Shown: positions 50,993 to 60,211, numbered from the stretch's first letter. The stretch is 64,000 nucleotides of DNA from Herbaspirillum huttiense (GCF_004367745.1 NZ_CP037993.1:1798001-1862000); one strand, 5' to 3'. Numbers and translations: made by a program. The notes: generated by a model not told the origin, from the letters alone.

Positions 50993-52405
50993 TTGCAGAT
51001 CAGAGCTCTCACAATTCGTCTCTCCGCAATCCTGGCATCGATGTTGCCCGCCGTTTCCCAAGCCGCCGATCTGGACGGTGCCGGGCTGTCCCTGGCCTGG
51101 GCCTTGCCGTTCGCGGGCGTTCTGCTGTCCATTGCCGTGCTGCCGCTGCTGGCCCCGGCCATGTGGCATCACCATTTCGGCAAGATCGCCGGGGCCTGGG
51201 CGCTGGCCTTCCTGCTACCGTTTGCGGCCCTGCATGGTGCGCATGCGGCCCTGGCCATCAGCGTGCATGCGCTGGTGGCGGAATACCTTCCCTTCATCAT
51301 CCTGCTGACCGCGCTCTTCACCGTGGCAGGTGGCATCTGCGTGCGCGGCAACCTGCATGGCACGCCCGCACTCAATACCGGACTGCTGGCACTGGGTACC
51401 TTGCTGGCCAGCGTCATGGGCACGACCGGTGCGGCCATGCTGCTGATCCGCCCGCTCATCCGCGCCAATGATGACCGCAAGCACACGGTCCACGTGGTGG
51501 TGTTCTTCATCTTCCTGGTTGCCAATGCAGGCGGCTCCCTGACGCCGCTGGGCGATCCGCCGTTGTTCCTGGGCTTCCTCAAGGGCGTGGATTTCTTCTG
51601 GACCGCGCGCCATCTGCTGGGCCCGATGGCCTTCCTGTGCGGTGCGTTGCTGCTGATCTTCTATCTGCTGGATCGCCATTTCTATCTCAACCGCGAAGAG
51701 CGCCGCCCGCTTGATCCCACGCCCGACTCGGCGCTGCGGCTGGAAGGCAAGTTCAATTTCCTGCTGCTGGGCGCAGTGGTCGGTCTGGTACTGATGAGCG
51801 GCTTGTGGAAGCCAGGTGTGGCGACCGAGGTGCTGGGCACGCCGCTGGAGTGGCAGAACCTGCTGCGCGATGGCGCGCTGCTGGGCGTGATCCTGCTGTC
51901 GCTGTGGCTGACGCCGAGAGCTGCCCGCGCTGGCAATGACTTCGGCTGGGGGCCCATGCTGGAAGTGGGCAAGCTCTTTGCCGCCATCTTCCTGACCATC
52001 GCCCCGGTGATCGCCATGCTGCGGGCGGGCGAGCAGGGCGCGTTTGCCGCCGTGGTGCACGCCGTGACCGGGCCGGACGGCAAACCGGACGACGTGATGT
52101 ATTTCTGGATGACAGGCGTGCTGTCTTCCTTCCTCGACAATGCGCCGACCTATCTGGTGTTCTTCAACACTGCCTCCGGCGATGCGCGGGAACTGATGGG
52201 GCCGCTGGCCTCGACGCTGGCGGCCATCTCCGCCGGCGCCGTCTTCATGGGGGCCAACAGCTATATCGGCAACGCGCCCAACATGATGGTCAAGGCCATC
52301 GCCGAGGAGCGCGGCATCCGCATGCCGAGCTTCTTCGGCTACATGGCGTGGTCGGTGGGCATCCTGGTGCCGCTGTTCATCGTCATGAGCTTCCTGTTCT
52401 TCTGA
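50993..52405 (+). CDS. sodium:proton antiporter (NhaD-like, CitMHS family)
   Basis: A 470-residue inner-membrane transporter with about 12 helices. Family motifs are NAGGSLTPLGDPPLFLGFLKG and LSSFLDNAPTYLVFFNTASG, typical of NhaD-type antiporters. A further conserved segment is MGANSYIGNAPNMMVKAIAE. TTG 50993 follows AGGA and opens a short N-terminal leader (LSAILASMLPAVSQAADL). The longer frame to 50828 overlaps the preceding gene. TATAGT at about 50919-50924 is a likely -10. It would keep Na+/pH balance. The following dehydrogenase is 50 bases away. Confidence 0.82.
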   Translation: MQIRALTIRLSAILASMLPAVSQAADLDGAGLSLAWALPFAGVLLSIAVLPLLAPAMWHHHFGKIAGAWALAFLLPFAALHGAHAALAISVHALVAEYLPFIILLTALFTVAGGICVRGNLHGTPALNTGLLALGTLLASVMGTTGAAMLLIRPLIRANDDRKHTVHVVVFFIFLVANAGGSLTPLGDPPLFLGFLKGVDFFWTARHLLGPMAFLCGALLLIFYLLDRHFYLNREERRPLDPTPDSALRLEGKFNFLLLGAVVGLVLMSGLWKPGVATEVLGTPLEWQNLLRDGALLGVILLSLWLTPRAARAGNDFGWGPMLEVGKLFAAIFLTIAPVIAMLRAGEQGAFAAVVHAVTGPDGKPDDVMYFWMTGVLSSFLDNAPTYLVFFNTASGDARELMGPLASTLAAISAGAVFMGANSYIGNAPNMMVKAIAEERGIRMPSFFGYMAWSVGILVPLFIVMSFLFF

Positions 52406-52455
52406 GTGCTACCCCCGCTTTCTTCCGATAACGAAACCGAGACCACGAGACCCGC

Positions 52456-53436
52456 ATGAAACCCAAGATCTTCGTCGCCCGCGCCGTCTTCCCTGAAGTT
52501 CTGGCCCGCCTGGAGCAGCATTTCGAGGTCGAATCCAACCAGGACGACCGCATCTACAGCGCCGATGAGCTGCTGGCCAAGGCCAATGGCAAGGACGGCC
52601 TCTTCACCACTCCGAGCGAGCCGGTGACGGCTGCGCTCTTCGCCGCCAATCCGCAACTGAAGGCGGTCTGCAACATGGCCGTGGGCTACAACAACATCGA
52701 TGTTGCTGCCGCTACAAAAGCCGGCGTCATGGCCACCAACACGCCCGACGTGCTCAATGAAACCACCGCCGACTTCGGCTGGGCCCTGATGATGGCGGCT
52801 GCGCGCCGCATCACCGAATCCGAGCACTTCCTGCGCGCCGGCAAGTGGAAGAAGTGGAGCTATGACAGCTTCGTCGGCCCGGACATCCATGGGGCGACCC
52901 TCGGCATCATCGGCATGGGCCGCATCGGCCAGGCCATCGCCCGCCGTTCGCTGGGCTTCGACATGCAGGTGCTGTACCACAACCGTTCGCGCCTGGCACC
53001 CGAGCTGGAAGCGCGCGCCAACAACGCCCGCTACGTCAGCAAGGAAGAGCTGCTGCAACAGGCCGACCACGTCGTGCTGGTGCTGCCTTACTCGAAGGAC
53101 ACGCACCACACCATCGCCGCCCCCGAGCTGGCGCTGATGAAGCCGACCGCCACGCTCACCAACATCGCGCGCGGCGGCATCGTCGATGATGCAGCGCTGA
53201 TCGCCGCCCTGCGTGAAGGCCGTATCGCGGCCGCCGGGGTGGATGTGTTCGAGAATGAACCTTCGTTCAAGCCGGAATTCCTCGGCTTGAGCAACGTGGT
53301 GCTGACCCCGCATATCGCCAGCGCCTCCACGCCCACGCGCCTGGCCATGGCCAACTGTGCGGCTGACAACCTGATCGCGGCGCTGTCGGGCCAGCGTACG
53401 CCCAACCTGCTCAACCCGGACGTGGCGGCGGGCTGA
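52456..53436 (+). CDS. D-2-hydroxyacid dehydrogenase (glyoxylate/hydroxypyruvate reductase-like)
   Basis: A 326-residue NAD(P)H-dependent reductase. The Rossmann motif is GATLGIIGMGRIGQAIARR. The catalytic set is Arg in NIARGGIVDD, Glu in DVFENEP and His in LTPHIASAS. The sequence follows the GyaR/GhrB group, which reduces glyoxylate and hydroxypyruvate to glycolate and D-glycerate. ATG 52456 gives MKPKIFVARA as in relatives. A strong terminator follows. Confidence 0.9.
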   Translation: MKPKIFVARAVFPEVLARLEQHFEVESNQDDRIYSADELLAKANGKDGLFTTPSEPVTAALFAANPQLKAVCNMAVGYNNIDVAAATKAGVMATNTPDVLNETTADFGWALMMAAARRITESEHFLRAGKWKKWSYDSFVGPDIHGATLGIIGMGRIGQAIARRSLGFDMQVLYHNRSRLAPELEARANNARYVSKEELLQQADHVVLVLPYSKDTHHTIAAPELALMKPTATLTNIARGGIVDDAALIAALREGRIAAAGVDVFENEPSFKPEFLGLSNVVLTPHIASASTPTRLAMANCAADNLIAALSGQRTPNLLNPDVAAG

Positions 53437-53464
53437 TCGGCCGCTCCAGCCGGAGCATCAAACA

Positions 53465-53498
53465 AAACGGGCGCACCTGGGACCAGGTGCGCCCGTTT
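53465..53498. terminator. bidirectional rho-independent terminator
   Basis: A perfect 16-bp stem (53465-53480 with 53483-53498) with a 2-base apex lies between the dehydrogenase and the convergent ACBP gene. T-rich on both flanks. Confidence 0.85.
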
Positions 53499-53547
53499 CT
53501 TCATCGGCAGGCGGCGGGCATCCGGGGATGCCCCCGTCATGCCCGCA

Positions 53548-53805
53548 TCAACCCTTCAGTTCATTGAAGATGTCGATGTATTCCTGCTGCGCTTCGGCTT
53601 GTGGCTTGCCCTTCAGGGCGGCCCAGGCGTCGAACTTGGCGCGGGCCACGAAGTCGGTCATGCCGGGGCGCTCGCCCTGCACGTCGCCGTTGCTGCCCTG
53701 CTTGTAGAGGCCATACATCTTCAGCAGGGTCATGTTGTCGGGACGCTCGGGCAGGCTCTTGGATTCTGCCACGGCGGCTTCGAACTGTTCTTGCAGGGTG
53801 CTCAT
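53548..53805 (-). CDS. acyl-CoA-binding protein (ACBP)
   Basis: An 85-residue four-helix protein: LQEQFEAAVAESKSLPERP, then MTLLKMYGLYKQGSNGDV, which is the acyl-CoA-binding signature, and KFDAWAALKGKPQAEAQQEY. It buffers and carries long-chain acyl-CoA in the cytoplasm. ACBPs are sporadic in bacteria but regular in this group. It is 18 bases downstream of the FKBP gene and likely co-transcribed. Confidence 0.93.
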   Translation of the reverse strand: MSTLQEQFEAAVAESKSLPERPDNMTLLKMYGLYKQGSNGDVQGERPGMTDFVARAKFDAWAALKGKPQAEAQQEYIDIFNELKG

Positions 53806-53823
53806 GTCTCTCCTCCCTCGGGC

Positions 53824-54180
53824 TCAGACGGCCAGCAGTTCGACTTCGAAGATCAGGGTGGCATTCGGGGGGATCACGCCGCCCGCGCCACGGGCACCAT
53901 AGCCCAGGCCTGCCGGGATGATCAGCTTGCGGGTGCCGCCGACCTTCATGCCTTGCACGCCTTCATCCCAGCCCTTGATGACGTGGCCAGCGCCCAGCGG
54001 GAAGGCGAACGGATCATTGCGGTCCTTGCTGGAATCGAACTTGCTGCCGGCGGTGCCGTCCGTGTTCTGCAGCCAGCCGGTGTAATGCACGGTGACGTGG
54101 CTGCCGGCCTTGGCTTCATCGCCAGCGCCAACGTTGATTTCTTCATATTGCAGCCCGGAAGCTGTGGTGATGATGGACAT
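53824..54180 (-). CDS. FKBP-type peptidyl-prolyl cis-trans isomerase
   Basis: A 118-residue stand-alone FKBP domain. Active-site segments are [53 protein letters not shown] and [14 protein letters not shown]. It speeds proline isomerisation in the cytoplasm, as no signal peptide is present. ATG 54180 ([10 protein letters not shown]) has AAAGGA upstream. The frame to 54261 is rejected for lack of a ribosome-binding site. Confidence 0.94.
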   Translation of the reverse strand: MSIITTASGLQYEEINVGAGDEAKAGSHVTVHYTGWLQNTDGTAGSKFDSSKDRNDPFAFPLGAGHVIKGWDEGVQGMKVGGTRKLIIPAGLGYGARGAGGVIPPNATLIFEVELLAV

Positions 54181-54504
54181 CGGTTTCCTTTCGGTGAGGG
54201 GATGGGTTGGCGGCCGCATGGCCAGATTCCTGACGACTGCTGACCATGCAAAATGCTTCATGGAAACATTGCGTGTGCCAGACCGTGCGTCAGGCGTCGC
54301 AGGTGCGCTGCGACTGGTGTTCAGGCCGCCCCGGTGGCGTCATGCGACCGGATCGGCAGGCAGTGTAAACCAAAAATCTAGAAATTTTTCATATTGCTTC
54401 AGTGGGCTGTCAGCGGGATCGTTGCAGCGAGCGTTAAGAGCCGAGGACGTGCTCCAGGGGCTGCTCTGGCACGATAGATCAGGCATTTTTGAGTAAAGTT
54501 CTTC
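54181..54504. other. 324-bp intergenic region between divergent FKBP and YVTN genes
   Basis: This contains both promoters. AT-rich in 54360-54400. No ORF or strong hairpin is supported. Confidence 0.4.
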
Positions 54505-55497
54505 ATGTTGCGTCGATTCAGCCAACTTTTATCCCTTTCCCTGCGCGCCGCCTGTGTCTCGGCCGTGCTGGCCTGTATGGGCGCCCCGGCCCATGCCAAC
54601 GTCGTCGTGGTACTCAACTCCGGTGACGCTTCGGTATCGCTGCTGGACGAAACCGGCGAGAAGGAGTTGTCGACCTTCTCGGTGGGCAAGGAGCCGCACC
54701 ACCTGATGGCCACGCCGGACAACAAGTCCTTGATCGTGGCCAGCGCCACCGGCAACCAGTTGCTCTTCCTCGATCCCAAGACCGGTGCCGTGCAGCGCAA
54801 GCTGCGCGACATCATCGATCCCTACCAGATCGGCTTCACGCCCGACCAGAAGTGGTTCGTTGCCACCGGCCTGCGTCTGGATCGGGTAGATGTCTACAGC
54901 TATGACGGCCAGGACCTGAAGCTGTCCAAGCGCATCCCGCTGGCCAAGACCCCCAGCCACATCGCCTTCGACAACGCCAGCACCACCGCCTTCATCACCC
55001 AGCAGGGCAGCGACCAGATCAGCGCCATCGACCTGGCCACCCAGCAGGTCAAGTGGACCATGCCGGTAGGCAAGCTGCCGGCCGGCATCATCATGACCCC
55101 CGACAACAAGTACCTGATGGTCGGCATCATGGGCAGCGATTACGTTGAAGTGATCGACTGGCGCACCCAGAAGATGGTCAAGAAGATCAAGACCGGCATC
55201 GGAGCCCACAACTTCCGTGGCCAGGGCGACAAGCGCTACGTCTATGTCTCCAACCGCGTGGCCAACACCATCAGCGTGGTCGATATGACCACTTTGGAGA
55301 ATGTCGGCACCATCAAGGTCCCCGGCGGCCCGGACTGCATGGAAGTGACTGCCGATGGCAAGACCATGTGGGCCACCCTGCGCTGGAGCAAGAAGGTCGC
55401 CGTGATCGACCTGGAAACCCGCTCAGTGACCAAGGTGATTCCGGTAGGCCGCTCGCCGCACGGCATCTACCTGTACAACCGCGCGCCGGATCTGTAA
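54505..55497 (+). CDS. YVTN-family beta-propeller protein, exported
   Basis: A 330-residue periplasmic or surface protein with a signal peptide (AACVSAVLACMGAPAHA) and about seven repeats of the YVTN/cytochrome cd1-like propeller. Examples are VVVVLNSGDASVSLLDETG, RYVYVSNRVANTISVVDMTT and KMWATLRW-type strands. Propellers of this type bind small molecules or partners. No haem motif is present. It ends 28 bases before the deacetylase-like gene, so the two are probably co-transcribed. Confidence 0.85.
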   Translation: MLRRFSQLLSLSLRAACVSAVLACMGAPAHANVVVVLNSGDASVSLLDETGEKELSTFSVGKEPHHLMATPDNKSLIVASATGNQLLFLDPKTGAVQRKLRDIIDPYQIGFTPDQKWFVATGLRLDRVDVYSYDGQDLKLSKRIPLAKTPSHIAFDNASTTAFITQQGSDQISAIDLATQQVKWTMPVGKLPAGIIMTPDNKYLMVGIMGSDYVEVIDWRTQKMVKKIKTGIGAHNFRGQGDKRYVYVSNRVANTISVVDMTTLENVGTIKVPGGPDCMEVTADGKTMWATLRWSKKVAVIDLETRSVTKVIPVGRSPHGIYLYNRAPDL

Positions 55498-55525
55498 TGA
55501 CGGACGCATCGTGGAGGACCTGCCG

Positions 55526-56347
55526 ATGACGTTGCGTCCTTTGAAACCCTCCCTGCGCGGCCTGTGCCTGTTCGCCATCCTGGCGGCCGGCCAGGCCGTT
55601 GCGCAACCGGCGGCGCCGGAAGCATCCGCCTGCAAGGGCAAGATCTACCTCACCTTCGATACCGGCAGCCAGTCCCAGGCCGAACTCATCGAACAGACCC
55701 TGCAGCGCCACCACATCAAGGCTACTTTCTTCCTCGCCAACGAGAAGACCATCCACGGCGACTATTCCCTCGATCCTGCCTGGGCACCGCTGTGGAAGCG
55801 GCTGGTGGCCGAGGGGCACGCCTTCGGCACCCATACCTTCGACCACGTCTACGTGGTGCGCGACCTGCCCGAGGGCAAGATCGAGGTACGTCCGCAGTTC
55901 GGGGCGCAAGCCGGCAAGAAGCTGCAATGGACGCCGGCCCAGTATTGCGAGGAAATGAAGCGTGTCGATCAACGCTTCCAGCAGCTGACCGGCCACAAGC
56001 TTGATCCGCTCTGGCGTGCGCCCGGTGGCCGACTGACCCACAACCTGCTCAAGGCCGGCGAAGCCTGCGGCTATGCCCATGTGGCCTGGGCCCCCGCCGG
56101 TTTCTCGGGCGATGAACTGCCCAGCGACAAATTCCCCAACGAGATGCTGTTGAAGAAAGCCCTGGACGGACTCAAGGATGGTGATATCTTCCTGGCCCAT
56201 ATGGGTATCTGGTCGCGCCAGGATCCGTGGGCGCCAGCCGTGCTGGAGCCGCTCATCAGCGGGCTGGAGCAGAAGGGGTTCTGCTTTGCCACGCTGCGCG
56301 AGCATCCGTCCTACCGCCACCTGTTTGCCGCCGGGAAGGAACACTGA
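55526..56347 (+). CDS. polysaccharide deacetylase-like exported protein (NodB fold)
   Basis: A 273-residue protein with a signal peptide (LCLFAILAAGQAVA) and a NodB domain. Motif 1 reads YLTFDTGSQSQ, so the second Asp of TFDDG, a metal ligand, is Thr. Motif 2 is present as THTFDH (both His). Motif 3 is WRAPGGRL. These enzymes remove acetyl groups from cell-wall or exopolysaccharide. The Thr variant is also seen in a subgroup (recalled), so activity is uncertain. ATG 55526 follows GGAGGA. It follows the YVTN propeller gene. Confidence 0.82.
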   Translation: MTLRPLKPSLRGLCLFAILAAGQAVAQPAAPEASACKGKIYLTFDTGSQSQAELIEQTLQRHHIKATFFLANEKTIHGDYSLDPAWAPLWKRLVAEGHAFGTHTFDHVYVVRDLPEGKIEVRPQFGAQAGKKLQWTPAQYCEEMKRVDQRFQQLTGHKLDPLWRAPGGRLTHNLLKAGEACGYAHVAWAPAGFSGDELPSDKFPNEMLLKKALDGLKDGDIFLAHMGIWSRQDPWAPAVLEPLISGLEQKGFCFATLREHPSYRHLFAAGKEH

Positions 56348-56428
56348 CCCCGGGCATCAGTCCAAACCGGCGCCGGCCCAGGGGAGGGGAACTGCCGCCG
56401 CCACCGTCACACCGAATCAACGCTATCC

Positions 56429-57415
56429 ATGATCCAGACCATTTCCGACCTCTTTGCCACCGTCCAGGGCTGGCTCTTCGAAACCCTGGTGCAACCGCTG
56501 GTGTTCTTCATCGGCATGGGGGAATTCGTCGAAGAAGCTTTCACCGGCACTGAATTCGTCCTGGTAGGCATCTGTGAACTGGTGATCCTGTTCCTGATCC
56601 TGCGTCCGCTGGAGTCTGCCATCCCGGTGCATCCCATCACCGACCCGCGCGCCCGCTGGAACGATTTCATCTACACCGTGCTGCAGCGTCTGGGCATCAT
56701 CCCCATCATCGCCTTCCTGCTGCTCGATCCGGCGCTGTCTTATCTTTCCGAAGCCCTGCACCTGGAAGGCTGGGGCACCTTCAACCTCGACCAGGTCTGG
56801 CCCGGCGTGACTGACCGCGCGCTGGTGAGCTTCCTGCTCTACATGGTGGTGCTGGACCTGTGTGAATACCTCTACCACTGGGCCCAGCACAACGTTCGCT
56901 GGATGTGGGCGCTGCACAGCCTGCACCACAGCCAGCAGAACATGAACCTGTGGAGCGACGACCGCAACCACATGCTGGACAACCTGGTGCACGACATCAT
57001 CTTCGGCCTGATTGCCGTCCTGATCGGCGTGGAGCCCTCGCAATACATCCTGCTGGTGTCGCTCTCGCGCATGCTGCAAAGCCTGCAGCATGCCAACGTG
57101 CGCATCCACTTCGGCCGCCTGGGCGAATACCTGCTGGTGTCGCCGCGTTTTCACCGGACCCATCACGCCATCGGGCTGGGCCATGAAAGCCGGGGTCGCA
57201 ATTCGCTGGGCGGACACAACTTCGCGGTGCTGTTCCCGATCTGGGATGTGCTCTTCCGCACGGCCCACTTCAGCCAGGGCTTCGCCATGACCGGCGTGCG
57301 CGACCAGCTGCCACCGCCGGCCGGCAAGGGACGCGACTACGGACGCGGCTTCTGGGCGCAGCAATGGCTGGGTTTGAAACGCCTGGTCGAATTCACCCGC
57401 AGGAAGCCCCGCTGA
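56429..57415 (+). CDS. sterol desaturase/fatty acid hydroxylase family membrane protein
   Basis: A 328-residue di-iron membrane enzyme with His clusters YHWAQH, HSLHHSQQ, HAN and FHRTHHAIG that hold the iron. Several hydrophobic helices lie in the N-terminal half. Such enzymes hydroxylate or desaturate fatty acids, sterols or carotenoids using O2. The substrate is unknown. The stop overlaps the next start by one base (TGATG), so it is coupled with the EI24 gene. Confidence 0.88.
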   Translation: MIQTISDLFATVQGWLFETLVQPLVFFIGMGEFVEEAFTGTEFVLVGICELVILFLILRPLESAIPVHPITDPRARWNDFIYTVLQRLGIIPIIAFLLLDPALSYLSEALHLEGWGTFNLDQVWPGVTDRALVSFLLYMVVLDLCEYLYHWAQHNVRWMWALHSLHHSQQNMNLWSDDRNHMLDNLVHDIIFGLIAVLIGVEPSQYILLVSLSRMLQSLQHANVRIHFGRLGEYLLVSPRFHRTHHAIGLGHESRGRNSLGGHNFAVLFPIWDVLFRTAHFSQGFAMTGVRDQLPPPAGKGRDYGRGFWAQQWLGLKRLVEFTRRKPR

Positions 57416-58260
57416 TGCGCCTGTTCATCGCTTCCTTCGGGCGTGCCCTGCTGGCGCAATTGCATATCCGCATGTTGTGGCTGACAGTGCTGCCCTTCGT
57501 CGTGTCGCTGGGCTTGTGGGCGGTCTGCCTGTGGCTGGGGCTGCAACCCATCATTGACTGGCTGCAGGGCTACTTCGTCTCGCACGGCATGTTCGGCGAG
57601 ATCGGCGGCATGCTGGCCTGGTTTGGCATGGGTGCGCTCAAGACGGTACTGGTGCCCTTGCTGGCCATGTGGACCCTGCTGCCGCTGATGATCCTGACGG
57701 CGCTGGTATTCGTCGGCCTGTTCACCATCCCGGCCATCGCCCGCCACATCGGCACCCGCCACTATCCCATGCTGGACAAGCGCCACGGCGGCAGCGTGGC
57801 CGGCAGCCTGTGGACCTCGCTGTGGTGCTTCGCCGTCTTCACGGTGCTGTGGCTGGCCACGATCTGGGTATTCCTGATCCCGCCGCTGGCCTTCGTCATT
57901 CACTCGCTGCTGTGGGGCTGGCTGACCTATCGCGTCATGGCCTATGACACCCTGGCCGACTACGCCAGCACCGAAGAACGGCGTGCCGTCCTGCACCTGC
58001 ATCGCTGGCCGCTGCTGGCCGTGGGTACCATCGCCGGTGCGCTCGGTGCGGCACCGACGCTGCTGTGGCTGGGCGGGGTGCTGTCGGTGATCCTGCTGCC
58101 GGCGCTGGCGGCGGTGGCGATCTGGCTGTATGTAGTCGTATTTGTCTTCACCGGCTTGTGGTTCCAGTTCTATTGCCTGGAAGCGCTGCTGCGTTATCGC
58201 AGCGGCCAGGCACCCGATGGTCCGGCCGACACCAACGTCATCGACGTGACGCCACGTTGA
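57415..58260 (+). CDS. EI24 domain-containing membrane protein
   Basis: A 281-residue inner-membrane protein with about five to six helices of the EI24/CysZ-like family: RLFIASFGRALLAQLHIRML, VLPLLAMWTLLPLMIL and FLIPPLAFVIHSLLWGWLTYRV. CysZ is a sulfate permease, but this subgroup's substrate is not known. ATG 57415 overlaps the upstream stop by one base. The next gene is 113 bases away. Confidence 0.82.
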   Translation: MRLFIASFGRALLAQLHIRMLWLTVLPFVVSLGLWAVCLWLGLQPIIDWLQGYFVSHGMFGEIGGMLAWFGMGALKTVLVPLLAMWTLLPLMILTALVFVGLFTIPAIARHIGTRHYPMLDKRHGGSVAGSLWTSLWCFAVFTVLWLATIWVFLIPPLAFVIHSLLWGWLTYRVMAYDTLADYASTEERRAVLHLHRWPLLAVGTIAGALGAAPTLLWLGGVLSVILLPALAAVAIWLYVVVFVFTGLWFQFYCLEALLRYRSGQAPDGPADTNVIDVTPR

Positions 58261-58373
58261 CGCCGGTTTGATGGTCCCTGCCCGAGACGAACCCGGGGCA
58301 GGGCAATCCGTCCCCGGCCCGAATCGGGCATAATCGCCGCAGTGTTTCATCAACCTATCGGGCAGACAGACTC

Positions 58374-59180
58374 ATGGCATTCGGACTCATCATCATCGGC
58401 GACGAGATCCTCTCGGGCCGCCGCATCGACAAGCATTTCCCCAAGGTCTTGGAGCTGCTCAGCCAGCGCGGACTGCAACTGTCCTGGGCCGAGTACGTCG
58501 GCGACGACCCCGAACGCATCACCGCCACCCTCAAGCGCACTCTTGCCACCGGCGACGTGGTGTTCTGCACCGGCGGCATCGGCGCCACCCCTGACGACCA
58601 CACCCGCCAGTGCGCAGCCGCTGCACTGGGCGTGCCGGTGGTGCTGCATCCCGAGGCCAAGGAAAAGATCCAGGAGCGCATCGCCGACATGGCCCGCGAA
58701 GCCGGCACCACCCCCGACTTCAACGCAGCGGACAATCTGCACCGCCTCAAGATGGGCGAATTCCCGCAGGGCGCCTCCATCATCCCCAACCCCTACAACA
58801 AGATCCCCGGTTTCTGGCTCAGGAACACCAGCGGCACCGGTGCGCATTACTTTGCGCCGGGCTTCCCGGTGATGGCTTGGCCGATGTTCGAATGGGTGCT
58901 GGAGACCCATTACGCCGACCAGTTCCACCGCCAGGCCTGGGCCGAGCGCTCCATGCTGGTGTTTGAAGCGATGGAATCGACCCTGACCCCGCTGATGGAA
59001 GCCATCGAAGCGCAATTCCCGCTGGTGAAGGTGTTCAGCCTGCCGCACGTGGGCGACGACAAGACCCGACGCCACATCGATTTGGGCGTCAAGGGTGATC
59101 CGGCCCAGGTGGAGCCGGCCTTCGAGAAAATGCAGGAAGGCCTGCGCGCGCTGCACGCCGAGTATCAGATCAGCAACTGA
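58374..59180 (+). CDS. CinA N-terminal/molybdopterin-binding domain protein
   Basis: A 268-residue cytoplasmic protein of the MoCF_biosynth (CinA N-terminal) type. Motifs are AFGLIIIGDEILSGRRIDKH and VVFCTGGIGATPDDHTRQ. The pyrophosphatase/competence-damage CinA proteins have a further deamidase domain which is missing here. It may cleave ADP-ribose or nucleoside pyrophosphates, as known for CinA. The exact role is not known. It is convergent with phaP across a terminator. Confidence 0.87.
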   Translation: MAFGLIIIGDEILSGRRIDKHFPKVLELLSQRGLQLSWAEYVGDDPERITATLKRTLATGDVVFCTGGIGATPDDHTRQCAAAALGVPVVLHPEAKEKIQERIADMAREAGTTPDFNAADNLHRLKMGEFPQGASIIPNPYNKIPGFWLRNTSGTGAHYFAPGFPVMAWPMFEWVLETHYADQFHRQAWAERSMLVFEAMESTLTPLMEAIEAQFPLVKVFSLPHVGDDKTRRHIDLGVKGDPAQVEPAFEKMQEGLRALHAEYQISN

Positions 59181-59205
59181 GGCCGCTGCTGGCGTTGGCG
59201 CAGGT

Positions 59206-59237
59206 CAAAAAAAATGCCCCGGCAAGACCGGGGCATT
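59206..59237 (-). terminator. phaP rho-independent terminator
   Basis: A 10-bp stem (59213-59222 with 59228-59237). The A run at 59206-59214 is the U tract for the minus-strand phasin message. Confidence 0.88.
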
Positions 59238-59261
59238 CGTTTCTGCGGGAGAACCCGGAGA

Positions 59262-59825
59262 TTACTTCTTGGCAGCGCGAGTCACCTTGGCACCAGCCTG
59301 GGACATCTGGTCCACGGCGTTGGTCACGTTGGCTTCCAGGACTTCAGCGGCTTGCTTGGCGTTCTTGGTGAACTGCTCGTAGCCAGCGCTCATGTTGCCG
59401 ATGGCCGACTTGAACATCGAAATGGCCTGCTCGGAACCGGCGGGGGCGTTCTTGGCGGCTTCGTCGATCATCGCCACGACCTTGCGGTTGACTTCGGCGA
59501 TCTGGGCTTCGGCAGCCTTGGTCAGTTCAGCCTGGGTGCTGGAGAAGATGCCGCTCAGGTGACGGCCGTAGGCCACCGACTTTTCCAGCGTCGGCTGGGC
59601 GTGCGAGCTGGTCAGGGTGAAGAATTCCTGCGGGTCCTTGGCCGAGAACAGCTTTTGCGCAGCAGCCTGGGTTTCTTCGAGCGAGGACTTGGCAGCCTTC
59701 AGGTTCAGGTCCACCAGTTTTTCCACGCCTTCAAAGGTCTTGCTGGCCAGCTGGTTGAACAGGGCGATTTGCGCTTCAGCGTTGGCTTTGGCAGCGGCGG
59801 AAAATTGCTCGGTGTAGGTCGTCAT
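59262..59825 (-). CDS. phaP: phasin PhaP (PHB granule-associated protein)
   Basis: A 187-residue phasin, all-helical and rich in Ala, Lys and Glu: EQFSAAAKANAEAQIALFNQ, LVDLNLKAAKSSLEETQAAA and MSAGYEQFTKNAKQAAEVLE. Phasins coat PHB granules and control their number and size. Its promoter region contains several PhbF-like sites. Together with phaZ at 43685 it shows the organism stores PHB. Confidence 0.93.
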   Translation of the reverse strand: MTTYTEQFSAAAKANAEAQIALFNQLASKTFEGVEKLVDLNLKAAKSSLEETQAAAQKLFSAKDPQEFFTLTSSHAQPTLEKSVAYGRHLSGIFSSTQAELTKAAEAQIAEVNRKVVAMIDEAAKNAPAGSEQAISMFKSAIGNMSAGYEQFTKNAKQAAEVLEANVTNAVDQMSQAGAKVTRAAKK

Positions 59826-60211
59826 GTTGAAACATCCTTCTCGTTGATGGGTTGATGAACAAGGCAGCGACAGTGATTGCTTACGGACCGATCAGTGTTG
59901 ACAGGTGGATCTCCGATGTAATTTCTTCTTTGAATATGATGCGATGCACAAGGCGGATTCTAGTTCAATCGTGCATAAAGTCAAACGTTTCAATGCACGG
60001 GAATCATAAAAAGCGCTTCAAAATTGATCCAAGTCTAATCAAGGACTTAGCGCTGTTTTGGGAATTTTCTGAAAAGAGATGTCATTCCGGATGAGCTTTT
60101 GCATTGCAGCATCAAAAGCGGTTATCGTTGCGGGTCGCGCAATCGTTTGCGCTGCGCAGCAAAGCGTTTTGTTGCAATGCGGTAATCATTTCAACGTAAC
60201 GGAAAATCAAT
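59826..60211. other. 386-bp AT-rich region between divergent phaP and HDAC-like genes
   Basis: This region carries the phaP promoter and PhbF-like sites (60099-60182). AT-rich compared with flanking genes. No ORF is supported. Direct TTGCAATGC and TTTGCATTGCAGC repeats suggest several regulator sites. Confidence 0.55.
60099..60182. promoter_or_regulatory. cluster of PhbF/PhaR-like operators between phaP and the HDAC-like gene
   Basis: On the minus strand TGCTGC-AAT-GCAA (60111-60099) matches the H. seropedicae PhbF consensus TG[N]TGC-N3-GCAA at all positions. On the plus strand CGCTGC-GCA-GCAA (60150-60162) matches 12 of 13 and TGTTGC-AAT-GCGG (60170-60182) matches 11 of 13. Such sites repress phasin and PHB genes when the polymer is absent. 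Confidence 0.65.
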
